Part shown: positions 16,563 to 26,187 of the stretch, one piece after another
Layout of the letters: every line of letters begins with the position of its first letter
How positions within the stretch are numbered: position 1 is the stretch's first letter
DNA from: Symsagittifera roscoffensis
Lineage: Eukaryota > Xenacoelomorpha > Acoela > Convolutidae
Reading direction: 5' to 3'
DNA length: 27,421 bases
NCBI RefSeq assembly: GCF_963678635.1
Contig: NC_087063.1
Span: forward strand, 12,934,368 to 12,961,788
The notes under the pieces: model-generated
Seen by the model: only the letters and a program-made list of their open reading frames with translations
Told to the model about the DNA's origin: nothing
Databases searched by the model: none
Translations under genes and position numbers: made by a program

Positions 16563-18557
16563 GTGGTCATGTTGCTGACCGCCCTGATCAACATCTTGGG
16601 GCACGACAACCGTGGGGACCGCCCCACGGAAGTCCTGTTGATGGCAGCATATGGAGAAAGAGGAGTACTAGACCGCCCGAACATGAGAGTGATGAGGTGG
16701 AGAAACGGGGCTCTCTCAGGGAGTGACTTGGCGAATGAGCCTGGATTGGGAAGTTCTAGGACTTACCAACCAGGTGAGATGCCAATGCCCTCTAAGCCTA
16801 AACCTGGGTTGACGAGAATGCATCAGGAGATGAACAGCGAGGCGACCTCGTCTGGTTCACCACTGAGAGCAGCTGTGCCACCAAAAAGGGCGAAAGTAAC
16901 ACAGAAGGTTCAGACGAACCAAACCATACAAGATCTAGACGAGATGAACGATCAGCTGAGAAGTACGAAGAAGGAGCTGGAGGAGATGACCAGAAGCATG
17001 CTTCAGATGGAGGAAGATCGGGACATGTGGAGAAAGTTGTTTGAAGACTGCAACAAAAAGCAGGGTCAAGAGATCGAGCGCTTAAGGCAGGAATACAAAG
17101 AGCGATCGGAGCAGGTGGCGTTGACAAAGGCCGTGGAGAAAGTGATACCTGCAAGGGATATTCCTCGTGGGCAGTCCCCGATGGAGCTCTTGACACCTCG
17201 AGAGATGAGTCAAACAACGGAGACACGGCTTCCAGCAGAGGCAGAGACGAATCGAGTAACACTCCCGGATCCTAGTGACACCTTGGGTGATCCCGTCGTA
17301 GAACAGACAGTGAGGAGGCTGATAGAGACAGCTGGACGACTGGTCGCTAACAAGAATGCGCCAGGTTCCGGGGTGACTGCACCCTATGGAACGATGGACG
17401 ATACGGGCAGAGTACAACTCTCCCAGACCGTGATCAGACAAGGGATAAGTAACGTGACACCACTCATGGGGAGCTCGAGAATCCCAGAGAGGAAAGTACG
17501 AAAAATGCCAGCGAAGAAAGTGTCTCGTATAATAGACGTGCAGAAGAATAATCAATTGAAGTATAATTTCACGGGAGTTCCGGAGACAGATCCGAGGGCC
17601 TGCTTCAATCGAGCTACCTCGAGCCCGGCTGTGAACCGGCAGCAACCACCACTCGGGACATCTCATCTGATATTGGGAGACAGCATAGTCAGAGTGCTGT
17701 CGAATTTCAGGACCTCATGGGTCACCACGGTGATGGCCTTTGGAGGCGCGACGATAGCCCAATTATATCGGATGGTGGAACTGATGAATCCAGGGAAGAT
17801 TCCCAATGTGAATATCTTAGTTGGGACGAATGACATCTCCAGAGGTTCAGACGAACAGGAAGCACTGTGGGAGTCAATGATGTTGTGTTTGTTCACTACT
17901 CTCTGGCAGAAGTTCAGTTGCGCGGTACTGACCGTTTGCACGGTGACAATGAACGCGAGAAGCCTGACAGCATCAGGAAGAAGGCAAAACGAGGGAGTCA
18001 TAAGATGGAACAACATCTTGAGGAACCTAGCAAATCGAAATGCCGGAAGGATGATCCTCATGGACATTGAACATGAGTTGAGAGCCATGGATCAGGCCAG
18101 ACTGACCACGGATGGCATCCACTTCGACAGTATCGAAGGACAAGCTTGGTTGAATCGAGTCTTCCAAGAACGGTTGGATGAGCTGGAAGCAGAACTCTTT
18201 GACACAGGAGTGCTGAAGGAAGAGGGAACGGTGAGTGATGCGATGATTACCACCTTTGTGCCTCCTAGCCTGGAAACACGCCTGGGTACGGTCCCAGCCG
18301 TCACGAATTACCGGCAACAAAGCTCCAGCGAACCAGGTCGAAGAACAGACGTGCAGGATCGGTTGGGAGAAGCACCGATGAGGAGAACAATTCATCCTAG
18401 GAGAAGGATAGGACCTGTCATCCAACCAATCGAAGAAGTAGCAGGCACATCTAGATCGGGCACTAGATCGGAGACGACGAGTACCAGTCGAGAGGAAAGA
18501 CCGAGCAGAGGCTCATTGTTGTGGTCGAGATCCATACCGTCTCCTTGGCATATATAG
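16563..18557 (+). CDS. ORF4: coiled-coil protein with SGNH/GDSL hydrolase domain
   Basis: 664 residues from the first ATG after an in-frame TGA; the ancestral start is probably 16446. Residues ~118-190 form a highly charged coiled coil. An SGNH (GDSL-family) hydrolase domain spans ~368-545. Block I is GDS (G372-D373-S374, nucleophile S374), block II is the glycines of FGGAT (394-395), block III is GTND (G421-N423-D424), and block V is DGIH (D517, H520). The full catalytic set appears present, so it could be an active esterase or acetylhydrolase; the substrate is unknown. Esterase domains of this fold are known in some non-LTR retrotransposons and viral haemagglutinin-esterases but are unusual in LTR elements. 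The C-terminus is basic and disordered. ORF5 follows after 12 bp in the same frame. Confidence 0.85.
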   Translation: MVMLLTALINILGHDNRGDRPTEVLLMAAYGERGVLDRPNMRVMRWRNGALSGSDLANEPGLGSSRTYQPGEMPMPSKPKPGLTRMHQEMNSEATSSGSPLRAAVPPKRAKVTQKVQTNQTIQDLDEMNDQLRSTKKELEEMTRSMLQMEEDRDMWRKLFEDCNKKQGQEIERLRQEYKERSEQVALTKAVEKVIPARDIPRGQSPMELLTPREMSQTTETRLPAEAETNRVTLPDPSDTLGDPVVEQTVRRLIETAGRLVANKNAPGSGVTAPYGTMDDTGRVQLSQTVIRQGISNVTPLMGSSRIPERKVRKMPAKKVSRIIDVQKNNQLKYNFTGVPETDPRACFNRATSSPAVNRQQPPLGTSHLILGDSIVRVLSNFRTSWVTTVMAFGGATIAQLYRMVELMNPGKIPNVNILVGTNDISRGSDEQEALWESMMLCLFTTLWQKFSCAVLTVCTVTMNARSLTASGRRQNEGVIRWNNILRNLANRNAGRMILMDIEHELRAMDQARLTTDGIHFDSIEGQAWLNRVFQERLDELEAELFDTGVLKEEGTVSDAMITTFVPPSLETRLGTVPAVTNYRQQSSSEPGRRTDVQDRLGEAPMRRTIHPRRRIGPVIQPIEEVAGTSRSGTRSETTSTSREERPSRGSLLWSRSIPSPWHI

Positions 18558-18569
18558 AAAGACGAATTA

Positions 18570-21500
18570 ATGAAGCTGGACCTACAGAGAGTAAGCTTCA
18601 TCGAAGATGCAAGGAGGATGCTGAATGGAGCGATGCTATCCGTCAGCAGATTATACTCAATAACCGGCGTAGACTGGTTGATAGCCGCTAGCGTAAATTT
18701 CAGCTCCACGACGGCCTTGAGATTTGCTGATTTGGAGGGACTGCCCTCTAACAACACGATGGGACCAGTGAATGCGAGACCGTTGCAAGATGTGAGATTG
18801 AACCATGATGAGAGGAATCGTGAAGAGAGACCAGGAAGATTCCTGACGGCGAGAGCGCCGATTGGACAACACGTGAAGATATTTAGGCAGCTGACGACAT
18901 CACCTGGTCATGTGAAGGAGAGAGTGTACCCAAAACTAGTGAACCAAGATGGTGATGCCCAGAGATATGGCGGATTGACAGCGATAAGGAAAGATGAGAC
19001 CATCTTCGCCGCCTATGACAAAGCAGAGATGAGGAAGGCCAAGATCATGGTAGTAGCGAATTCAGAGTTCGTATACACCTCCAAGTCTTTGTTTTGGCCG
19101 GACGTCATAATGTTGGCCGCGGTTGACCTAGACCTGTTGCAGTCAGTATCTTTGGCTATAGGGGTACAAAGGCAGACAGACATGAACCCAATTACGATTG
19201 TGTTTGCTGGCATCAATGACCATCTACACAGTAGAGGTTTTCTGAGCAGGCTCAGAGATCCTGCAACAGCAGAAAACGCAGTATGGCCAGCAATAAAAGA
19301 CATCCTGGAGTCGATGGGTGAAGTGGTGGATGCGACGAAGGAGGGGTCATTCAATAAAGTGGCAATGGGAGTAGTATTTGCGTTGTCTCCGGGATATGCA
19401 CATCTCCCGGATGGACTGAAGTTTGTGTATGCAATGGTAGCCTTGCTTTCGGAAGGAAAATATGATGTGATCATATCGACCCCGAATCGCATGATAGAAA
19501 TGGAGAACCTGAGGCCACTTAAGGCTGAACTGCCTGCAGTATGGTCAGATATCTCAAACGCGATGAGAGGATTCAAGGACCACGCGCTACACATGTTAGT
19601 GTTGGACGAAGTGCTGGGGTTGGAACTGTCCAACTTCAGTCGGCAACTCAAACTGAAACCGGGAATAGACGACGACCATCGAGTGATCACGGCAATGTCC
19701 AACGACTTATGGTTCCGAGCAATGGAAGTGGCAAGTGAAGACACAAGAAGAAAAAATTCACTAGAGACGAGAGCTCATCTGGAGGCGATGGTTCTGAGAA
19801 CCAAGCCGGAAGCCAACCAGTGGCTACACCTGAACCCTAGAGTAGCGGCGTTGGGTGCAGATGCTTTTCAGCAAGGCCCCGTAATGATCACGAAGATACA
19901 TGCCTACTTGTTGAAGGACGTGAACCTGGCGGAAAATGCCGGAGAAAAGACAGCGGAGTTTGTGAACAGAATGTGTCAGATTACTCTGGAAACCTTCTGG
20001 ACCCAGGAAGTGAAGGGACAGGAGGGATTTGAAAGGACAGACAGCATGCTAGAAGGGTTGGTAGCCGGATGGACCGCGTCCTTCTTGGTGAAAGTTTACC
20101 AGAAAGTCTCGCACTATTTGATAAAGGAATTCCTCCAAACAGTAGTGAGAGTATCGATAGTGGAATTAATAGCCTTGTTCGTGACATTCGGAGCGGAGAG
20201 TTTCGTGAAAGGACCGGCGATACTGCTCACGGATGGAATAGAGAACCTGCGACTAGATGGACTTCTGACATTGATCGCAATAACCCACGGAAACTTGGGA
20301 GGACTAATGAAACTGGCACGTTGTCCAGAGCAGATGAAAGAGAGAGTGAGGAATCTGGATATGAAGAAATCCACGGACTCGTGGAACAAAATAAGAGACC
20401 TGAGACACACTCTTATCCAGTATCTCTTGCAGCAAAATCGCTTTGGAACCGGAGAAGACGAGACAATTGAAAGAGAGGAAGATGTTAGACGACATGTTGG
20501 AGGCATGCCGCTATTAACGGATTTGAGCTTAGCTATGAGAACCGATCCCTTGGCGCTGATCAGAGGAGTCACGGAGTTCGTGACAGTGATCTATGGACCA
20601 GCTGTCACGTTTGCGTTCCCTGACGTTAAAGTGGAAGCATATAGGAGGTCGGTGCTGCACCTGAACCTCATATCGGCAGTGGACGGTAGTACACTGAACT
20701 GGTGTGAGCAGAACACATTGCAGGAGCTCATGAGTGAAGATCTGTTATTTGCGAAAATATCGGAGCCAGAGATGACAGTCATCAATTTTGACGATCACTT
20801 CCGTGACCGCATGGGAGAAGTAGAAAGAGGACACATCGAGGTGTTTCCAAAGCTTTGGAATCTGAGACCCTATGACAAAACGAATGGTGAAATAACCAGA
20901 GTACCTCGTCTCACTGCAGCATATCACAAAGTGAGAGAAGAGACGAAGGACTGGGGCGATTACAAGAAGCTACCAGAGGCAATCCCTGAATTCCCTCTGA
21001 TCAGAAGGATGTTGCTCGGAGCAGTCTCCGTGATACAAACTCCTAGGTTGAGAGCATTCAAAACCAATGAAAGGAGAGTAGGGAATTTCTCGGGAACGAT
21101 GGATCCATACTTCGTGGGGAGAAGTGCCGCCGTGTTACAGTACACACGATTTGCATACACGGATCAAGCGACGAGAAGGCGAATAAGCAACGCCGCTACT
21201 CCCAAGCCTGGAAGATTTGATGAGGAATGGAAGGGACTAGGCTTAACTCCGATGAGAATGAGAGGCAGGACAGAATTGCCTGAAGCCTCATTGATCCTGA
21301 CTAGCGTAAAACAGGAGATGAAAATGACAGGAGTACTGCAGACGAGAACCTTCCTAGCACCCTTCGGCTGTGAAGAAATCAAAGTGGTCCATGGAGAAGA
21401 GGAAGATGAATCGGCCGGTACATTGCTCATACCGAGATTCCAGGAAGAAGCCGACAATGACGAACAAGGACCATCGAGCTCAAACAAGGATAAGTCTGAA

Positions 21501-22442
21501 GGAAATGACGGACAGGGTGGAAGCCGTCAAACCGAAGAACCCATGCAACAAGATCAAGCTGGTGGGGAAGATGACAGGGCATCGACAGGAGGAACATCCA
21601 GCCTGGATTTCAATATCTTCAGTGATCTTGAGAACAATGCAGACACGTTGGAAACGACTGAGCCAGCGGATGAAGGCATCTCGACACTGGAGCCTCCGTC
21701 AGCCTTTATGGAAATGAAACGGAATTTGCCGGAGAGCAGCTCTCATGGCAATTCAAGAAATAATGACCAGAGAATCCTCATGGAATCACCTCGGAGGAGA
21801 AGAATAGAGGCCTCAGCCAGAGTATCTTTCTTGGGAACGCTGCCCGAAGAAGAATGGGAAGTACATCACCGAGACCACGAGAGTAGGACGGGATGTAAGC
21901 TGGACAGAGTGGCGTTTATGGAAGAAGTCTGGACCGTGATTCAGAGCTATGGGACCCAGTCCATCCTCAAAACAGGTCTCAATCAACCCTTGATGAGAGA
22001 AGTACTTGACAAGCTTGATGAGTGTGAAGGGAGACTGAGTGAGTTATTGATCGACTCAGCCACTGATGAGAGTGAAGCGAACTCTCCCATCAAGATGACA
22101 CCGCAGGACGATGAAGGAGAGGTGGTGTACCTGTCAAGAACCAGGAGAGGGACGATGCGATCGAAAATGGTGATTGATAAAATCAATGCGATGAAAATGA
22201 AGTTAGGCAGCAGAGTGATGCCGAGGAGAATTGGGAAGACGAAAGTGGATTCAGAAATATCGATGAAAGCTGGTAACTCAGCGAAAAGAAAACGAGTCGA
22301 GGAGGTCATGGATTTGGGGCAAGGTGATTATCAATTGTCTGGCACAGATAGAATATTAACTGATATAGCGATGGTGCCACCCATTCTCATGGCGGGGATA
22401 AAGTCAACCGGTTATAAATCCAAAGGAGTGACCGCACTCTGA
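18570..22442 (+). CDS. ORF5: large accessory protein with a degenerate SGNH-like domain
   Basis: 1290 residues. A second SGNH-like region lies at ~160-370: strand IMVVANS with a serine at 165, strand TIVFAGINDHLHSRG with G214, N216 and D217 in the block III position, then strands VVFALSPGYA and YDVIISTPNR. No clear GDS or block V DxxH is present, so it is probably not a normal hydrolase. These motifs resemble predicted Caenorhabditis proteins as I remember them. Residues ~480-960 are mostly helical with one hydrophobic stretch (~530) too weak to call a membrane span. Residues ~950-1080 are acidic and disordered. A basic AKRKRVEE segment near the C-terminus looks like a nuclear localisation signal. 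ORF5 is in the same frame as ORF4, after TAG 18555. Function unknown. Confidence 0.75.
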   Translation: MKLDLQRVSFIEDARRMLNGAMLSVSRLYSITGVDWLIAASVNFSSTTALRFADLEGLPSNNTMGPVNARPLQDVRLNHDERNREERPGRFLTARAPIGQHVKIFRQLTTSPGHVKERVYPKLVNQDGDAQRYGGLTAIRKDETIFAAYDKAEMRKAKIMVVANSEFVYTSKSLFWPDVIMLAAVDLDLLQSVSLAIGVQRQTDMNPITIVFAGINDHLHSRGFLSRLRDPATAENAVWPAIKDILESMGEVVDATKEGSFNKVAMGVVFALSPGYAHLPDGLKFVYAMVALLSEGKYDVIISTPNRMIEMENLRPLKAELPAVWSDISNAMRGFKDHALHMLVLDEVLGLELSNFSRQLKLKPGIDDDHRVITAMSNDLWFRAMEVASEDTRRKNSLETRAHLEAMVLRTKPEANQWLHLNPRVAALGADAFQQGPVMITKIHAYLLKDVNLAENAGEKTAEFVNRMCQITLETFWTQEVKGQEGFERTDSMLEGLVAGWTASFLVKVYQKVSHYLIKEFLQTVVRVSIVELIALFVTFGAESFVKGPAILLTDGIENLRLDGLLTLIAITHGNLGGLMKLARCPEQMKERVRNLDMKKSTDSWNKIRDLRHTLIQYLLQQNRFGTGEDETIEREEDVRRHVGGMPLLTDLSLAMRTDPLALIRGVTEFVTVIYGPAVTFAFPDVKVEAYRRSVLHLNLISAVDGSTLNWCEQNTLQELMSEDLLFAKISEPEMTVINFDDHFRDRMGEVERGHIEVFPKLWNLRPYDKTNGEITRVPRLTAAYHKVREETKDWGDYKKLPEAIPEFPLIRRMLLGAVSVIQTPRLRAFKTNERRVGNFSGTMDPYFVGRSAAVLQYTRFAYTDQATRRRISNAATPKPGRFDEEWKGLGLTPMRMRGRTELPEASLILTSVKQEMKMTGVLQTRTFLAPFGCEEIKVVHGEEEDESAGTLLIPRFQEEADNDEQGPSSSNKDKSEGNDGQGGSRQTEEPMQQDQAGGEDDRASTGGTSSLDFNIFSDLENNADTLETTEPADEGISTLEPPSAFMEMKRNLPESSSHGNSRNNDQRILMESPRRRRIEASARVSFLGTLPEEEWEVHHRDHESRTGCKLDRVAFMEEVWTVIQSYGTQSILKTGLNQPLMREVLDKLDECEGRLSELLIDSATDESEANSPIKMTPQDDEGEVVYLSRTRRGTMRSKMVIDKINAMKMKLGSRVMPRRIGKTKVDSEISMKAGNSAKRKRVEEVMDLGQGDYQLSGTDRILTDIAMVPPILMAGIKSTGYKSKGVTAL

Positions 22443-22492
22443 CTGGAGCAGCTTTCGAAATAGAAATACTCAGCCAATGTGGAGAGAGCAAA

Positions 22493-24904
22493 ATGAGGGA
22501 CTTCAAGCCATCTCCCATGAATCATGGAAAGGGAAGTGTTGCAGGACAACTAACACCAGTGGAATACAACCGACTAACAGTGTCGGAGACAGTGTCGATA
22601 GATGAACCCACCGGTGGATACATGGAGATGTTGGAATACCGAAACTCGGCTAGAGGGTATGTAATGGCCCTGGAAGATGGAAAAGCCATGGAGGGTTATC
22701 TGGAAATGATGTTGCAAGGCACCAACCTCAAGCAGAAGGCGTATGGAACTTTGGCGTCGTCTGACGTACAGGCGGAAACGATCGAGCAGTTAGTGAGCCT
22801 TCCATGGAAAGCAGTAGTATTGAGGTATTTCGAAGAAGAAATGAGGACTACGCCAAGAATACATGCTATCGTGGCAGTACCTTACGTAAGGACAGAGTTA
22901 CAACTCAGGTTCGCCTGGTGCATGATGGGACTGACTCGCGAAGAATATGATTCAGAAGAAAGAAAGAGATCAAAAGAAGAAAAGGTTTTCCTTATGACGA
23001 ATCTGAGGGATCTGATAGTCCAGGAGGGAGCAGCAGTAGCGTGTGCGAAGCGGAGAGACGCTCTCTGTTTCATTCGATTCCTGATAGAGCAGATTTCAGT
23101 ACCTGCATTAAACACTTGTGTTAAAATGTTGAGGGAAGGCGATGAGCGAACGAAAGCCTTATTCTTGCTAGCACTGCTGGATATGCAGAAAAGTAAACCG
23201 ATGAGGGTAAACATGAAAGAACCTGAGGAATTGGAACCCATGAAAAAGATAGATGAGATCAGGAGATTCTCAAACAAGGAGTTGAGACTCACTAAAGAAT
23301 CTATGGGAGCATTGCCGAAATCCAGTGAATACTGTGGACCGATCAAGAAGAAGTCATATAGCTACGTATCCGGGATCATAGGGATAGCGTACAATCCTTT
23401 CCTGAGTGAAGACATACGCGATTGCTTCTTTGATTATGAGCAGGCGGTGTTACTAAGATTCTGGACGTCCAGCATTGTAACGATTAAGAGCGTTAACAAT
23501 ACACAGGCCAAATTGGGACTGGTCTTGGAAGAAGAGGTGACTGCACCTTCAGTACCAAAATCCGACAAGAGAGTGGAGTTTGGGTTGGGATTCTCAGATG
23601 AATTACTGAGAACGAGCTTGATGGCAGTGTGGGAATTGATGAGGCCATCATGGTGTCCTAGTCCCAACGCTGACTCAATATTACGGGCGACACAGGACAC
23701 ACAGAGGGAACTGAATGCAGACTGTAACCTGCGTGACCTCAACATCATATATAATGTGATGATAACAGCCTCTAAGAGCAACGGAGAAGATAAAGTAGAG
23801 TTGCCTGGCTGGGGACCAGAAGACTGGGTCAAACCTGGTAGCTGTCTGGCGGAAGTCTGTGGACTGGAGGGTCACGTTTGTGGAGGTCTGGACTGTGTGA
23901 GGACCCTGGAGAAACAACACAAGCAATTGACGGTATTGTTTGGAAATGTAGTGATGAAAGCTAGAACAGAAACGGAACTGATAGCAGATTGCCATGGAGG
24001 AACCGATGTGAATCTAGTGACTGCACTAGGATTCTACAGCATGTTTGGTTCTTTAGAGTCACTATTGAATCTAGAACAGAAACATGAGATGGTCACAGCC
24101 ATCAGCGTAGAAGTATTCCCAGGAGTTCTGCAGACTGAACAGAAATACATAGGGAAATGGAAGGAAGCAATTGAGACAGAAATGAACATCAGACACAGCG
24201 AAACTTATTGTAGACCATCAGGAGCACGATATTTGGTGGGTTCAACGTTGGCTCCAATGTGCAAGAGCAGATATCCTGTACATTTCGTAGCTGTGGACCC
24301 GAAGAGTACAAGAACGATTATGGATCAAGCCTTCTCAGTGCCGAAGTGTGTGAGGTTGGCGAGAATGTCTGAAAAGTCTTACGAGTTACTATGTAAGATG
24401 TTCTCAGTAGTCCCAGGGAGAACCAAAGAAGAATTGGAGTCAATACTAGGAAAGAAGTTCATGGGATATGTGAGCGGGAACTTCAGTGACTTTGAGAAAC
24501 AGAAACAGAGAGGATCAACTGTCACAGATTACAATGCAGTAGATGAGAATGATGAAATCCACCGAGTGATGATGGAAGTGGAACCATTGCTGGAAGCTTC
24601 GGGAAGACGTAATTGGAGGAGCATCATGTTGACACATGACGAGTTTCCTTGCCACTGCTTGCTGCAGACCTGGTGGTATCCCAAATGTAGTAATCTGATG
24701 TTGATCTGGGACTCTGGAGAGCTGCTCTCCATGGGTTTACCAGATTCATCACAGCCCGTAACAATAGTGATAGTGGGAGTTATGATGGCGATACGATGGC
24801 TGGAAGCTCATGTGAGAGAAAATAATAGACAGGAGGCACCAACGAGAGAACAATTGCGGAAATTAGATTGTCTAAAAGATTTAGATCTTTTTGAGACAAT
24901 GTGA
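22493..24904 (+). CDS. ORF6: 803-residue protein of unknown function
   Basis: The frame opens with ATG 22493, 50 bp after ORF5, in a different frame. I do not recognise a domain. The protein is mostly helical with mixed charge, has no signal peptide, and has one short hydrophobic run near the C-terminus (VTIVIVGVMMAIRW) that could be buried rather than membrane-spanning. Cysteine/histidine-rich patches occur at ~450-470 (CLAEVCGLEGHVCGGLDC) and ~720-735 (PCHCLL...YPKC), possibly metal sites. Base composition and codon use match ORF4 and ORF5. It occupies the place where envelope genes sit in retrovirus-like elements but has no envelope features. After the TGA at 24902 the same frame continues into ORF7. 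Confidence 0.75.
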   Translation: MRDFKPSPMNHGKGSVAGQLTPVEYNRLTVSETVSIDEPTGGYMEMLEYRNSARGYVMALEDGKAMEGYLEMMLQGTNLKQKAYGTLASSDVQAETIEQLVSLPWKAVVLRYFEEEMRTTPRIHAIVAVPYVRTELQLRFAWCMMGLTREEYDSEERKRSKEEKVFLMTNLRDLIVQEGAAVACAKRRDALCFIRFLIEQISVPALNTCVKMLREGDERTKALFLLALLDMQKSKPMRVNMKEPEELEPMKKIDEIRRFSNKELRLTKESMGALPKSSEYCGPIKKKSYSYVSGIIGIAYNPFLSEDIRDCFFDYEQAVLLRFWTSSIVTIKSVNNTQAKLGLVLEEEVTAPSVPKSDKRVEFGLGFSDELLRTSLMAVWELMRPSWCPSPNADSILRATQDTQRELNADCNLRDLNIIYNVMITASKSNGEDKVELPGWGPEDWVKPGSCLAEVCGLEGHVCGGLDCVRTLEKQHKQLTVLFGNVVMKARTETELIADCHGGTDVNLVTALGFYSMFGSLESLLNLEQKHEMVTAISVEVFPGVLQTEQKYIGKWKEAIETEMNIRHSETYCRPSGARYLVGSTLAPMCKSRYPVHFVAVDPKSTRTIMDQAFSVPKCVRLARMSEKSYELLCKMFSVVPGRTKEELESILGKKFMGYVSGNFSDFEKQKQRGSTVTDYNAVDENDEIHRVMMEVEPLLEASGRRNWRSIMLTHDEFPCHCLLQTWWYPKCSNLMLIWDSGELLSMGLPDSSQPVTIVIVGVMMAIRWLEAHVRENNRQEAPTREQLRKLDCLKDLDLFETM

Positions 24905-24922
24905 AAAGTTCTAAACATTCCG

Positions 24923-25403
24923 ATGGAAGTGAAGAAGATATGGGCGAGAAAACGATTGATGCCATGGTTCAGAGCTAACATGACTGCATGGTTGTACGAG
25001 TATGCGAAAAAGCATATGTCGAAGCATGGCAGAGTATACAGTTAATATCAGCTGGACATTGGGGCAGGAGCTTTCAAGCGAGCTTTCGTGACTCATCGGA
25101 ATGCAGTGACCACCGCTGTGAAAAGAATTTCCAGGACGAGTGAGCGTAGTGGAAATGAGAAGGCAGAAGGCAGAGATGCTGAAAGAAGATTTGGAGAGAA
25201 ACGTGACGTTGTGCCTCCACAACAGCTTCTGCAGGAACAGAGAATCCAACGTGGATCCCCTACCTTGCTGTAAACAGAGGGTAGAAGAGCAGAAGTGTTG
25301 GAGGACGGCTTCCAACAGCGTCAGGATAGCCAACGATGTGCTACAAGACACGGAAACCGAAAGTGCGGAGTCAGTATCACAGGAGGAAGAAATGGAACAT
25401 TGA
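24923..25403 (+). pseudogene. ORF7: small broken gene
   Basis: ATG 24923 opens a 40-codon frame ending at TAA 25043-25045. The same frame then stays open with plausible protein sequence to about 25140. Good protein character then moves to another frame, in which an 82-residue stretch (ATG 25155 to 25403) has a charged helix, several cysteines (CLHNSFC, CC, C) and an acidic tail. The pattern fits a ~155-160-residue gene with one nonsense change and one frameshift. Alternatively it is two tiny genes. The frame is also that of ORF6, so a former ORF6 extension is possible. Function unknown. Confidence 0.45.
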
Positions 25404-25757
25404 TGAATGGTCGAGAAAACAAGAGGGAACAAGAAAGAAAATTAGAAGAATTTAGAAGTTTTAGAACTTCTAAACGACGAAAAAAGAAGAGAACAAAGGA
25501 GTGATGAAGAAAAGCTAAAACTCAGAATTGTTTTATGTGTGTGAAAAACTCAAGTGAGAAACCGAGCAACCAAGTTGTAATTGAAAACTGAAACATTTAG
25601 TTGAGTTTTGAAATTGTTGCATTTATAAATTTGCATTTTGATTTTAGTTGAAGTGGCTTTAGAGACACTTATTATTTATTTAGAAAGGCTTAAGTAAAGG
25701 AGTATATTTAAATATTCCAGCCTACATGACTGTTTTTAATCAGCTAGGAGAACTGAT

Positions 25758-25836
25758 CACTTTGTGGTGACATGGAAGGCTTGAATAATCTCTCGAAGAG
25801 GGAGATTGTTTCATTGTTCTTTCTAACCACAAAGTT
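25758..25836 (+). other. Nested inverted repeats in the 3' UTR
   Basis: ACTTTGTGGT (around 25759-25768) pairs with ACCACAAAGT (around 25826-25835). Within the loop AATCTC and GAGATT (about 25787-25807) pair again. Together they would fold into a two-level RNA stem. It may act as an export, packaging or stability element; that is inference. Confidence 0.55.
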
Positions 25837-25912
25837 TCTTAGTTTTAAAATTCAGGACAATAAACAAGCAAGATTTCCGAAGGGAAGAAGCATAGTAGGA
25901 TAATTTTAGCTT

Positions 25913-25943
25913 GTTGGTTGGCAGGACTGTCCTGCAAGCCAAC
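25913..25943 (+). other. Strong hairpin in the 3' UTR
   Basis: GTTGGTTGGCAGGAC (25913-25927) and GTCCTGCAAGCCAAC (25929-25943) are inverted repeats with 13 of 15 positions pairing around a single T, and the inner seven pairs are perfect. It lies ~250 bp before the 3' LTR. It could be an RNA structure, or a cruciform or protein site in DNA. Confidence 0.65.
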
Positions 25944-26177
25944 ACCTTTTAAATCAAAGAGAAAAAGTTTTAATCGGGACATTGACACTGGGAGTCAGAA
26001 AATATGTTTTATCTTAGGTTATATCCTCAATGTGCAGATTAATGAAAGAATTTGAAGGCTATAGTGATGTAGTATGATGCTATTTATGTTCTGCAGTGAG
26101 TCGATGTGACGAGGATAAAAGTAATTTCGTGCATTTTATAAACTCTGTTCGATGACACTGTGACCATTTTGTGAACA

Positions 26178-26187
26178 GTCCGGGGAG
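26178..26187 (+). promoter_or_regulatory. Probable polypurine tract (plus-strand primer)
   Basis: GTCCGGGGAG lies two bases before the 3' LTR start at 26190. Its GGGGAG core is the only purine-rich run in the expected position, though short. Exact copies of the 10-mer also occur at 12811, 12943 and 15430. Confidence 0.45.

Noticed and set aside
17082-17666. 194-residue minus-strand open frame
   Set aside because: Antisense shadow of ORF4, with no recognisable domain.
19013-19744. 243-residue minus-strand open frame
   Set aside because: Antisense shadow of ORF5, serine-rich, no domain.
22493-24904. ORF6 as an envelope gene
   Set aside because: Position fits, but there is no signal peptide, fusion peptide, cleavage site or convincing membrane anchor.
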